From: Acidobacteriota bacterium
GTDB taxonomy: Bacteria > Acidobacteriota > Vicinamibacteria > Vicinamibacterales > Vicinamibacteraceae
DNA length: 40,338 nt
Assembly: GCA_023429845.1 (NCBI GenBank)
Contig: JAEZCY010000306.1
Coordinates: 1 to 40,338 of the forward strand
Reading direction: 5' to 3'
Below the pieces are notes generated by a model. It was not told the DNA's origin, ran no database searches, and saw nothing but the letters and a program-made list of their open reading frames with translations. Positions 24,802 through 32,252 of this stretch are shown piece after piece. The position numbers and the translations under genes are program-made. Every line of letters starts with the position of its first letter. Within the stretch, counting starts at the first letter, position 1.

Positions 24802-25995
24802 TCAGTTCGCCTGGTCCCGGTCGTGCACGACGACACCGCCGATGACCGTCTGCCGGACGTACCACCCGGCATCGAGAACGGCGACGTCTGCCAACTGGCC
24901 CTGGACGATGCGTCCGCGGTCCTGCAGCCCCAGCTCGCGTGCCTGCACCGTGGCGCACATCATCGCCGCCTCGACCGGCGACACCCCCACCATTTCGACG
25001 AGGTTGGCAAACACCCTGTCCATCGTCAGTCGGCTGCCGGCGAGTGTGCCGTCGTCCAGGAAGCAGGCCTGCTCGCGCACGGTCACGCCGCGGCCGCCGA
25101 GTTCGAACCTGGAGCCCACCGGCAGACCCGCCCCGGCGAGGCCGTCCGAGATGGCCATCACACGCTCCGGTCGCTTGGCGCGAATCGCCATCCGCATCGC
25201 CACGGGGTGCACGTGATAGCCGTCGCAGACGATCTCCACCGCTACCCGCTCGTCGTCCAGCACGGCGCCGACCAAGCCGGGGGCGCGATGGGTGAGCGGC
25301 GGCATGCGGTTGAACAGGTGCGTGGCCTGTCGCGCACCGGCCTCGATGCCGGCCCGCGCCTCCTCGAGCGTGGCGGCCGAGTGTCCGAGCGACACGCGAT
25401 GCCCCTGCATCACGAGGGATCGGATCAGCGCGAGGGCCTGCGGTAGTTCCGGGGCAAGCGTGAGCTTGCCGATCGCGCGGCGATGCGCGGCGATCACGGC
25501 CAGGATGTCGTCGGCGCCGAATTCCGTGGCCATCCCGTCCACCACCGCTTCGGGGGTGGCGCCCGGCGGAGGACATAACTCCGACAGCGGCTGCGCCCCA
25601 CGATAGTCGGGCGCCATGAAGTTGCTCTCGAGATGGGCCGGGAGCACTCGTGCCGACCCCGGCGCGGGAGCGTCCATCGCCTGCTCGACGGCGGAGGCAA
25701 GCATCGCCAGCTTGGCGGGCGGGCAGGCAAAGGTCGTCGGCGTGAACGACGTGCATCCGAACCGCGGCAGGTGCGCGGCAATCGCCGTGACGCTCCCGGG
25801 CGCGTCGAGCGCATCGTCGCCGAGCAGGCCGTGCACGTGGACGTCGATGAATCCCGGGACGATCCACGATCCGGCGAACGGCCCGCCCTGCGAGCCCGGA
25901 CCGACGTCGGCGATCCGCTCCCCGTCGATGACGAGGCGCCCTGGCGAGAGAATGCGATCGGGGAGGACAATGTTGGCGCCGTCGATGATGAGCAT
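24802..25995 (-). CDS. nagA: N-acetylglucosamine-6-phosphate deacetylase
   Basis: A 397-residue amidohydrolase that deacetylates GlcNAc-6-phosphate in amino-sugar recycling. Metal and active-site features: PGFIDVHVHG (H53, H55), the AHLESNFMAPDYRGAQ segment with the metal glutamate, VSLGHSAATLEEA, THLFNRMPPLTHRAPG, the VCDGYHVHP substrate motif and the catalytic aspartate in AISDGLAGAG. The ATG at 25995 is chosen because MLIIDGANIVLPD is the normal NagA beginning; an upstream TTG would add ten hydrophobic residues. Most NagA proteins read HLEGP where this reads HLESN. No nagB or sugar transporter is adjacent. Confidence 0.9.
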   Translation of the reverse strand: MLIIDGANIVLPDRILSPGRLVIDGERIADVGPGSQGGPFAGSWIVPGFIDVHVHGLLGDDALDAPGSVTAIAAHLPRFGCTSFTPTTFACPPAKLAMLASAVEQAMDAPAPGSARVLPAHLESNFMAPDYRGAQPLSELCPPPGATPEAVVDGMATEFGADDILAVIAAHRRAIGKLTLAPELPQALALIRSLVMQGHRVSLGHSAATLEEARAGIEAGARQATHLFNRMPPLTHRAPGLVGAVLDDERVAVEIVCDGYHVHPVAMRMAIRAKRPERVMAISDGLAGAGLPVGSRFELGGRGVTVREQACFLDDGTLAGSRLTMDRVFANLVEMVGVSPVEAAMMCATVQARELGLQDRGRIVQGQLADVAVLDAGWYVRQTVIGGVVVHDRDQAN

Positions 25996-26075
25996 GGAGT
26001 GTAGGACCAGGAGAAGGACTGGCAACGTGCGTTCACGCGCCGCCGCTGCCGTAAGTGGATGTCAACGCGTTGCGT

Positions 26076-26510
26076 TCACGGCCGACCGGACGTCTCGGCC
26101 CCTGCCGTCCACCCGGGATCGACGCACAGCTTCCGACCCGCGAGTGGCGCTACGACGGGAAGCCCTCGCAGGTACGTGTCGAGCCGACCGAGAAGCGTCC
26201 GCAGGCGCCGCTCGTCCGGAGCCGAGATGACGATAACCCCCGGGCTGTCCTCCGGCGCGAATCGCCGGTCCTCGAGGAAGTCGCGGTCGAGCGTGACCAG
26301 CGTGCGCCGCAGGTCGCGCGCCCGATGGTAGTGCGCGACATCGGTGGCACGCCGCCACGACGGTTCGTCCACGACGTGGAGGACATCCCATGCGAGGCGA
26401 TCGCGCATGAAGGCCACAAGGGGCGCCGGCACGTTGGCATCGGCGTAGACCAACGGCCCTCGGGCCTGCGCCGCTCGCAAGGGACCCAGTTCGGAGAACA
26501 GCGTGCCCAT
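26076..26510 (-). CDS. PIN-like (DUF5615/Mut7-C-type) protein
   Basis: A 144-residue protein with YADANVPAPLVAFMRDRLAWDVLHVVDEPSWRRATDVAHYHRARDLRRTLVTLDRDFL, the layout of DUF5615 PIN-like nucleases: D24, then D75 and D77 in TLDRDF as acidic residues. Many DUF5615 proteins are toxins paired with a DUF433 antitoxin, but no such gene is adjacent, and 144 residues is longer than the ~110-120 usual for the toxin. The ATG at 26510 is preceded by GGAGA at a suitable distance. Nuclease activity is inferred. Confidence 0.72.
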   Translation of the reverse strand: MGTLFSELGPLRAAQARGPLVYADANVPAPLVAFMRDRLAWDVLHVVDEPSWRRATDVAHYHRARDLRRTLVTLDRDFLEDRRFAPEDSPGVIVISAPDERRLRTLLGRLDTYLRGLPVVAPLAGRKLCVDPGWTAGAETSGRP

Positions 26511-26520
26511 GGCCTGTCTC

Positions 26521-26676
26521 CGCCCACTGTAGCGCAACGTGCCGTCGTGGAGGCTTCGCGGGTCTGCCCAGGCGCTACCCGTTCCCGTTTGCCGGTTGCC
26601 GTTGGTTCCGGTTCCGGTTCCGGTTCCGGGTACTATCGACAGTGGGCGCCCTTCCGTCGCCGTTGAAGCGCCCACT
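26521..26676. repeat. Three copies of a CGCCCACT(GT) motif flanking a spacer
   Basis: CGCCCACTGT (26521-26530) is repeated inverted as ACAGTGGGCG (26639-26648), and GCGCCCACT recurs at 26668-26676. The last two form a perfect 9-base hairpin with an 18-base loop (26641-26676) ending nine bases before the oxidoreductase start. Confidence 0.55.
26577..26632. repeat. GGTTCC hexamer tandem repeat
   Basis: Four exact GGTTCC units at 26604-26627, preceded by degenerate relatives (GTTCCC, GTTTGCC, GGTTGCC, GTTGG). It occupies the spacer between the divergent PIN-like and oxidoreductase genes. Confidence 0.8.
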
Positions 26677-26684
26677 CCGATCAC

Positions 26685-27404
26685 GTGCCTGACGCTCTCA
26701 CACTGACCGTTCGTTCGATCGACGCGCCGACACCCACGTTGCGCCGAATCGTGCTCGACCTCGGTTCGGTGCCGTTCGCCTACGACGCGGGTCAGGCGGC
26801 CTCGCTCGGGCTGCACGGCCAGCGTGAGCGACGTCCGTACTCGATCGCGTCCGCACCGGCCGACACCTGCCGCGACGGCGCCGTCGAATTCCTGATACGG
26901 ACGAACCCAGCCGGGGGACTCGGCCGGCACCTCGACGACATCGCCGTCGGCTCTCGCGTGGACTTCGAAGGGCCATTCGGCGCGTTCCGCCTGCCCGACC
27001 CGTTGCCCGAGGCGCCGTTGGTCTTCGTCGGAGGTGGGACGGGGATTGCGCCGCTGCGGTCGCTGGCGCGAGAAGCCCGGGCGCGCGGCCCCGCGGCCCC
27101 ACGGCACATCCTGTACGCCGTGCGGGCGGCAGACGACGTCGCGTATGCCGACGAACTCTCCCGGTGGACGGACGATCACGGCGGCAGGGCGATCGTGACC
27201 GTGTCTCGCGAGTGCCCGCCAGACTGGCCCGGGCGCCGCGGTCGCGTCGACCTGGAGCTGCTGCGCGAGACGATCGGCGCGACATCGCCCGTGTGCTTCA
27301 TCTGCGGACCGCCGCTGATGGTCGAGGTCCTCACCCGCGCCCTCTCGCAGCTCGGGGTGCCGGCGGGGCACGTCCACACCGAGCAATGGGCGCCTACCGC
27401 CTGA
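26685..27404 (+). CDS. FNR-like flavin/NAD(P) oxidoreductase
   Basis: A 239-residue ferredoxin-NADP reductase-fold protein. The FAD site is RPYSIAS (50-56), with GGLGRHLDDIAVGSRVDFEGPFG continuing the flavin domain. The nucleotide site is VFVGGGTGIAPLRSLA (~114-129), and the C-terminus is CFICGPPLMVEVLTRAL. There is no C-terminal 2Fe-2S cluster motif of PyrK/Hyd type and no fused ferredoxin. It may reduce a separate ferredoxin or oxygenase partner; none is adjacent. The start is GTG 26685; no ATG gives a better N-terminus, and a hairpin lies just upstream. Confidence 0.85.
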   Translation: MPDALTLTVRSIDAPTPTLRRIVLDLGSVPFAYDAGQAASLGLHGQRERRPYSIASAPADTCRDGAVEFLIRTNPAGGLGRHLDDIAVGSRVDFEGPFGAFRLPDPLPEAPLVFVGGGTGIAPLRSLAREARARGPAAPRHILYAVRAADDVAYADELSRWTDDHGGRAIVTVSRECPPDWPGRRGRVDLELLRETIGATSPVCFICGPPLMVEVLTRALSQLGVPAGHVHTEQWAPTA

Positions 27405-27423
27405 CAGGTGCACGGCGGGTTAC

Positions 27424-27457
27424 TTAAGTTTGAACTTTGAAATTCGAAATTTCGAAC
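27424..27457. repeat. AT-rich TTTGAA/AAATTTCGAA repeat between convergent genes
   Basis: An AT-rich island of TTTGAACTTTGAAATTCGAAATTTCGAA type, containing the inverted repeat TTCGAAATTTCGAA (27443-27456), lies between the oxidoreductase stop and the fabI stop. It could act as a weak bidirectional terminator. It is related to the repeats at 30565 and 34041. Confidence 0.6.
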
Positions 27458-27467
27458 TGGTCCGATC

Positions 27468-28244
27468 TCACATGCCCATGGGCCTGTAGCCGCCGTCCAC
27501 GTACACCACTTCCCCAGTCACGCCCTTGCTCCAATCCGAGAGCAGGAACAGTGCGGCGCCGGCAACGTCGCTGCCGTCGATGTTCCGCTTGAGCGCGGCG
27601 CGGTCGCGGTAAACCTGCAGGATGCCCGAGAAGCCGGACACGCCCGAGGCCGCGAGGGTCTTCACAGGGCCGGCCGACACGGTGTTCACGCGGATGTTCT
27701 GCGCGCCGAGATCGCCGGCGAGATAGCGCACCGTGGACTCGAGGGCCGCCTTGGCCACGCCCATCACGTTGTAGTTGGGAAAGACGCGGTCGGCGCCCAG
27801 GTACGAGAGGGTCACGATGCTGCCGCCGCCCTTTTTCGCCATCAGCGGCGCCGCACCGCGTGCGAGCGCGATCAGCGAGTACGCACTGACGTCGAGCGCC
27901 ACGCGGAACGCATCGCGTGACGTCTCGACGAACGGAGCCGACAGGGCCTCGCGCGGCGCGAACGCGGCGCCGTGGACCAGGAAGTCGATGCCATCCACCT
28001 GCGCTCCGAGCGACTGGTACAGGCGTTCGATGTCGTCGTCGCGGCTGACGTCACACGGCAGGAGGATCGGCGGAGTCTTCAGCGACGGCACGAGCTCGTC
28101 GAGGTTCTCCTTGAGCCGGTCGCTCTGGTACGTGAGGACCAGACGCGCGCCGGCGGCATCGGCCTGCTGCGCGATGGCCCAGGCCAGCGAGCGCTTGTTG
28201 GCGACACCGACGATCAGCCCGGTGCGTCCTGCGAAATCCGACAT
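27468..28244 (-). CDS. fabI: Enoyl-[acyl-carrier-protein] reductase FabI
   Basis: A 258-residue NADH-dependent SDR of fatty-acid elongation. GLIVGVANKRSLAWAIAQ is the FabI-specific nucleotide site. The catalytic residues are Y148 (LSYLGADR), Y158 and K165 (PNYNVMGVAKAALES), the Y-X6-K spacing unique to enoyl reductases. NTVSAGPVKTLAASGVSGF is the substrate loop, and the C-terminus is VTGEVVYVDGGYRPMGM. The ATG at 28244 with GGAGA upstream gives the normal family length; an upstream extension would be low complexity. 163 GC-rich bases without a recognisable gene separate it from the next gene upstream on the same strand. Confidence 0.95.
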   Translation of the reverse strand: MSDFAGRTGLIVGVANKRSLAWAIAQQADAAGARLVLTYQSDRLKENLDELVPSLKTPPILLPCDVSRDDDIERLYQSLGAQVDGIDFLVHGAAFAPREALSAPFVETSRDAFRVALDVSAYSLIALARGAAPLMAKKGGGSIVTLSYLGADRVFPNYNVMGVAKAALESTVRYLAGDLGAQNIRVNTVSAGPVKTLAASGVSGFSGILQVYRDRAALKRNIDGSDVAGAALFLLSDWSKGVTGEVVYVDGGYRPMGM

Positions 28245-28407
28245 GCGAACGATCTCCGTACGGGGCGGCGCGCCCCCCGGCCCGGCCGTGCACGGCACGG
28301 GCGTCCGGCCGGCAGACACACGTCCACCGGCATCAAACACTCACTGCTGACTTACGCAAATCGACGGCATGCGGGGCGCCGACGGACGGCCGCGCGCCCC
28401 CGCGGGT

Positions 28408-29100
28408 CTAGCGACCGCGGCGGTGATTCTGGCGCGACTTGCCCTGCCCGTGCTGCTGCGGCTGCTGCGACCCCTTCCCGGAAGGGTGGCCGTTGGCATA
28501 GGGCGAATAGCCGCTGCCCCAGTTGGAGCCGGCGGCCTGAGGCTGCCGGGGACGCCCACGCCGCCCCTGCGGCTGCCTCGCGACGTTCCACAGCGTGAAG
28601 TCGGTCGGCTTGCGCTCGGGCACCTGGCCGTCGACCTTGGGCAGCGTCGCGCGAATCAGCCGGTGGCGATGGACCGGCTCCTCGCGTCCGGGGGGTGTTG
28701 CCGCGTCTGCGGCCACATCCTCCTCGACGTCCGGGACGGCAGCCACGGCTGGAGCGGGGGCTGCCGCTACAGTCGCCGGCGGACGCGGCGGTGCCGCGGC
28801 GACGACCGGCTCGATCACCGGATCGCCTCCTGGAGGCGGCGAGGCCGCACCCGTTTCGGCGTCGCGTCCCGTGATGTTCTCGAGCACCGTCTTGAACAGG
28901 GCAGCCTGCGGTTCGGCTTTCCTGCGGCGAGGAGGAACCTTGCCTTCCTTGTAGACGTGCTCGGTATCGCAGGTCGCACACCGGGTCGTGCGTACCTCGT
29001 CACCCACGAGGGCGACGATGACATGATTCGTGAGGCGTTTCTCGCGCGGACAGTAGTCGTCCAGCACATCACCCAGCCGAAGCCGGCGCTCTTGCATCAA
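28408..29100 (-). CDS. Hypothetical protein: small Cys/His domain plus basic disordered tail
   Basis: A 230-residue protein I do not recognise. The first ~55 residues look like a compact domain with possible zinc ligands C17 (DDYCPRE), H26, C41 and C44 (RCATCDTEH). The rest is low complexity: an Ala/Pro-rich acidic middle (~80-150) and a Gln/Gly/Asn/Arg-rich basic end (PQGRRGRPRQPQ...SRQNHRRGR) suited to RNA binding. Two tandem ATGs begin it, with GGGAG six bases upstream. It lies 81 bases downstream of argH and could be the last gene of the arg unit. Nucleic-acid binding is inference only. Confidence 0.7.
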   Translation of the reverse strand: MMQERRLRLGDVLDDYCPREKRLTNHVIVALVGDEVRTTRCATCDTEHVYKEGKVPPRRRKAEPQAALFKTVLENITGRDAETGAASPPPGGDPVIEPVVAAAPPRPPATVAAAPAPAVAAVPDVEEDVAADAATPPGREEPVHRHRLIRATLPKVDGQVPERKPTDFTLWNVARQPQGRRGRPRQPQAAGSNWGSGYSPYANGHPSGKGSQQPQQHGQGKSRQNHRRGR

Positions 29101-29181
29101 CAGCTCCCGGAAGTACGTCCCAGGGGGGTCGGGATCTCCGCGACAGACCCAACGGAAAGGAGGTCACTGGATACTAGCACA

Positions 29182-30561
29182 TCATCCTCGCGACTCAACC
29201 CATTCCTGCATCTCTGCCAACCGTGCGGCCACGGCCGGCGGTGCAGTGCTCTGCGGTGTCTGTCGGGCCCGGATGGACGCCAGGGGCGTGATGGCGTCCA
29301 CCACATCTTCTTCGAACAGCGGCGAGAAGCGCCGCCATTGGTCAACGGTCAGTGACTCGATCGACCGCTGCTCCTCGAGCAAGGTCCGCACCATGCCGCC
29401 CACCAGTTCGTGAGCATCACGGAAGGGCAGGCCCTTGCGCACGAGGTAGTCGGCCACGTCGGTGGCCAGCATGAAGCCGCCGGCCGCCCGCTGCGTGGCA
29501 TCGCGCCGCACGCGCAGGGTGCGGACCACAGCCTCGCACGACATCAGGCTGCCGGCCACCGTGTCCTCGGCATCGAACACGGCTTCCTTGTCCTCCTGCA
29601 GGTCCTTGTTGTACCCACTCGGCAGACCCTTCATCGACACGAGCCAGCCCGTGTGCCGACCGATGACACGGCCCGTCTTCCCACGTACGAGTTCCATCGG
29701 GTCGGGGTTCTTCTTCTGCGGCATCAGGCTGCTGCCCGTCGTCACCGCATCGTCCAGCTCGAAGAAGCCGAACTCCTCCGACCCGTAGATGATCACGTCC
29801 TCGGCCAGCCGGCTGACGTGGATCATCGTCAACGCACACGCGTGCAGGAAGCTCGAGACGAAGTCGCGATCGGCCACCGCGTCCATGCTGTTGGCGACGA
29901 TGCGCGAGAAGCCGAGTCGTGCGCGGAGGAACTCCACGTCCACCGGGAACGAGTTGCCGGCGATCGCTCCCGAGCCGAGCGGCAAGGCGTCGGCTTCTGC
30001 ATGCACCGCCTCGAACCGCTCGCACGCACGTCGGAACGCCGCCGCATGCGCCAGCCAGTAGTGCGCCTCGAGCACGGGCTGCGCCCTGCGCAGGTGCGTG
30101 TAGGCGGGCAATGCCGCATCACCCGCGTCCACGGCGCGGGCGCACAGGGCGGCCACGAAGGCCCGCAACTGGTCCTGCAGGACGCGTACCCGGCGGCGCA
30201 GGTACAACCGGAGGTCGAGCGCGACCTGCTCGTTGCGCGATCGACCCGTATGCAGACGCTTGCCGGTGGCGCCGACGCGTGCCACGAGCTGGCGCTCCAC
30301 GAACGAATGCACGTCCTCGTCGTCGCCGGAAACGAACGCCGGATCTGCAGAGGCGAGCTCGCGCAGTTCCGTGAGTGCACGGTCGATGGCGTGCTGCTCG
30401 TCGGCCGAGAGCACGCCGGCGCGCAGCAGCGCTTCCGCCCATGCCCGACTGCCTTCGACGTCGTCCTCGAAGAGGCGGCAATCGAAGGCAAAAGACGCAC
30501 CGAAGGCGAACACGGCCTGATCGGGCGCGGCTGCGAATCTACCAGACCAAAGGGTGGACAT
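29182..30561 (-). CDS. argH: Argininosuccinate lyase
   Basis: A 459-residue enzyme that splits argininosuccinate to arginine and fumarate, the last step of the pathway. The family signature is GSSLMPQKKNPDPMELVRGK. Other conserved parts are LHTGRSRNEQVALDLRLYLR, YTHLRRAQP (catalytic region histidine), GSGAIAGNSFPVD and SSFLHACALTMIHVSRLAEDVI. The N-terminus LWSGRFAAAPD is normal for ArgH, so the ATG at 30561 is secure. All key motifs are intact, unlike the ArgG homologue encoded 45 bases upstream. The 5' spacer is an AT-rich repeat. Confidence 0.96.
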   Translation of the reverse strand: MSTLWSGRFAAAPDQAVFAFGASFAFDCRLFEDDVEGSRAWAEALLRAGVLSADEQHAIDRALTELRELASADPAFVSGDDEDVHSFVERQLVARVGATGKRLHTGRSRNEQVALDLRLYLRRRVRVLQDQLRAFVAALCARAVDAGDAALPAYTHLRRAQPVLEAHYWLAHAAAFRRACERFEAVHAEADALPLGSGAIAGNSFPVDVEFLRARLGFSRIVANSMDAVADRDFVSSFLHACALTMIHVSRLAEDVIIYGSEEFGFFELDDAVTTGSSLMPQKKNPDPMELVRGKTGRVIGRHTGWLVSMKGLPSGYNKDLQEDKEAVFDAEDTVAGSLMSCEAVVRTLRVRRDATQRAAGGFMLATDVADYLVRKGLPFRDAHELVGGMVRTLLEEQRSIESLTVDQWRRFSPLFEEDVVDAITPLASIRARQTPQSTAPPAVAARLAEMQEWVESRG

Positions 30562-30564
30562 GGG

Positions 30565-30594
30565 AAATTTGAAATTTGAAATCTGAAATTCGGA
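30565..30594. repeat. AAATTTG/AATTTCA repeat in the argH 5' spacer
   Basis: Read on the plus strand, GAAATTTGAAATTTGAAATCTGAAATT: three to four degenerate 7-8-base units directly before the argH start, in otherwise GC-rich DNA. Same family as the islands at 27424 and 34041. Confidence 0.7.
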
Positions 30595-30606
30595 TGGTGC
30601 GCGTTC

Positions 30607-31635
30607 TCAGTTGCGCTCGCGCCCGACGACGTGCACGCTGCCCTTGAAGAGGCGCAGGTGAATGGTGGCCGAGGCGTCGCGCAGGGCACGGTCGGCAAGC
30701 GCGTCAACCGACATCCGTGTCAGCCCGTGCCATTCCCCCGCGCGCAGGAGATCCACGTAGCTCTCCGCCAGACGGCGACGGAGTGTGCGCAGCGACCACG
30801 GCAGCGCGAGTGCTTCGAGTTCGCGCAGAGCCATCTGCAGCACGGTCGCCGCCGGTGCTTCGGCGACCTCCCGGCGCACACCCTGCCCCTCGGGCACGAG
30901 CACGTCCACGCGCCCAACCCCGTGCGCGCCGGCGATCGTGTCGAGACTGCTCAGGAGCTCGACGAGCGGCATGCTGACGCCATTGACGCGACGCGGCGTG
31001 CCGGCCTCGAACCCGATATCCAGAATCGCCGGCGTCTCGGGTCCGCGTGTCGTGGCCCGCGTCTGCGTGAAGAGCGACTCCTCCACGACCGCGTCGAGAG
31101 AGGCCTGCACCGGCAGCGAACGTCCCCAGAGGGTCGCACGCACGGCTCGCGACCCGTCGCCGTCGATCTGCAGCGAGGCCCTCGCCGCCGCCAGCGCGTC
31201 GGCCGGCATCGTCTCGACGCTGGGCAGCACGGGCACGCCCGAGACCGATTGCAGGAGGCGCGTCATGCGGACGGTCGCCTGCCCCGAGCCGCCGTGCGCC
31301 AGCGCGGTGGCCTGCTCCATCGCCGCCACCCGCCCCACCTGGGCCGCCACACAGGGTAACGCCAGGATGGAGGCGTGCGTATCGCCATCGAACCCCACGG
31401 CGCCAGCACGGAGGGCGGGCAGGACGTACTCATGGGCGAACACATCGCGCGCATCGAGCACGTGCGCCCGCGCCGCGCCGGCTTCGAGCGCGCGTTCCCT
31501 GACCGCGAGCAGGCTCTCGCCCTGGCCGACGTCCACCGTGACGGTGACGACCTCGGCCCGACGGGCAAGCCAAGGGATCGCGCAGAGTGTGGCCGCGTCG
31601 CCCGCGTGGGCGAGCACCACTCGTTCCGTGAGCAT
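30607..31635 (-). CDS. ArgG-like protein lacking catalytic motifs (probable pseudoenzyme)
   Basis: A 342-residue homologue of argininosuccinate synthase, in the argG position of an argR-argG-argH operon. Landmarks are kept: VDVGQGESLLAVRERALEAGA (34-54), YVLPALRAGAV (70-80), ATALAHGGSG (109-118), VNGVSMPLVELLSSLD..AGAHGVGRVDVL (218-246), RLFKGSVHVVGR (328-339). Catalytic signatures are gone: the PP-loop YSGGLDTS is HAGDAATL (10-17), KGNDQVRFE is GQATVRMT, and VENRxxGxKSRGxYETPG is VPEGQGVRREVAEAPAA. The protein is also ~60 residues shorter than ArgG. The frame is intact and coding-like, so it seems maintained. It may be a regulator, a subunit or an enzyme with another reaction. ATG 31635 lies 19 bases after argR. 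Confidence 0.85.
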   Translation of the reverse strand: MLTERVVLAHAGDAATLCAIPWLARRAEVVTVTVDVGQGESLLAVRERALEAGAARAHVLDARDVFAHEYVLPALRAGAVGFDGDTHASILALPCVAAQVGRVAAMEQATALAHGGSGQATVRMTRLLQSVSGVPVLPSVETMPADALAAARASLQIDGDGSRAVRATLWGRSLPVQASLDAVVEESLFTQTRATTRGPETPAILDIGFEAGTPRRVNGVSMPLVELLSSLDTIAGAHGVGRVDVLVPEGQGVRREVAEAPAATVLQMALRELEALALPWSLRTLRRRLAESYVDLLRAGEWHGLTRMSVDALADRALRDASATIHLRLFKGSVHVVGRERN

Positions 31636-31654
31636 GAGTACCTGAGGTCCTTCC

Positions 31655-32131
31655 CTAGACCAGGACTGCGGCGGGGAGCACCGCGGGCCGCCAGCCCTCG
31701 ATTCGCGTGACGAAGACCTGAGCGGCCTCCGCGTCGCGGCAGATGACGAGAACGGTGTCGTCGCCGGCGACGGTGCCGAGCACTTCGGACGGCGCGGCGC
31801 GGTCGATGGCGATGGCCAGCAGGGCCGCCTGACCCGAATCAGTGCGCAGCACCACGAGCTGTTGCGAGCGATCCACCCGCTGGACGAACCCGGCAACGGA
31901 CCGCTGCAGGTGACCGAGCGCGTCCGGCGGTGCCGTGACACCCGGCGCGGCGGGCTGGTAGGCGCTGTCGCTGGCCCGCTTCACGACCCCGAGCTCCTTG
32001 AGGTCGCGCGACAGCGTAGCCTGGGTGACGTCGAAACCCAGCGCCTGAAGACGCTGCCTCAACATCTCCTGACTCGAGATGCTCTGCCGTCTGATGACGT
32101 CGAGAATCGCGCCGTGCCGTGTTCGCTTCAT
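31655..32131 (-). CDS. argR: Arginine repressor
   Basis: A 158-residue ArgR/AhrC protein. The N-terminal winged helix includes the family signature ATLSRDLKELGVVK, and the C-terminal hexamerisation/arginine-binding domain has GTVAGDDTVLVICRD. With arginine bound it represses the biosynthetic genes. ATG 32131 (MKRTRHGAIL) is the normal beginning; an upstream start would add a Cys/Tyr-rich stretch lying in the promoter. It is the first gene of the minus-strand unit and diverges from argC across a 119-base AT-richer region, the natural place for ARG boxes. Confidence 0.95.
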   Translation of the reverse strand: MKRTRHGAILDVIRRQSISSQEMLRQRLQALGFDVTQATLSRDLKELGVVKRASDSAYQPAAPGVTAPPDALGHLQRSVAGFVQRVDRSQQLVVLRTDSGQAALLAIAIDRAAPSEVLGTVAGDDTVLVICRDAEAAQVFVTRIEGWRPAVLPAAVLV

Positions 32132-32252
32132 GTTTATACAGACGTATGCATGGTAACACCACATCGAAGCCCCGGAGCAACGTGATTATTTGCTCTTGCG
32201 CCGCTTGGCAACATTCTGCATACTGTCCGTTCTTTCGCATAACTATTCACAT
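32132..32252. promoter_or_regulatory. argR-argC divergent control region with ARG-box-like sites
   Basis: A locally AT-rich region. The best ARG-box candidate is TCGCATAACTATTCACAT (32235-32252), matching the TGAATNNNNATTCA pattern except one half-site and overlapping the argC ATG. A second AT-rich element, TTTATACAGACGTATGCAT (32132-32150), abuts the argR start. A plausible argC promoter is TTGCGC (32196-32201), 17 bases, CATACT (32219-32224), giving a start near 32231. Sites are read by eye and untested. Confidence 0.45.

Noticed and set aside
27424..27457. Strong intrinsic terminator between the oxidoreductase gene and fabI
   Set aside because: The inverted repeats are AT-rich and lack a GC stem followed by a U-run; kept as a repeat only.
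28245..28407. Small gene or RNA between fabI and the Cys/His protein
   Set aside because: Only GC-rich sequence with short inverted repeats; no start with a ribosome site and no structured RNA pattern I recognise.
30607..31635. Argininosuccinate synthase with normal function
   Set aside because: Fold landmarks support homology, but the PP-loop and the two substrate motifs are absent, so I did not give it the argG symbol.
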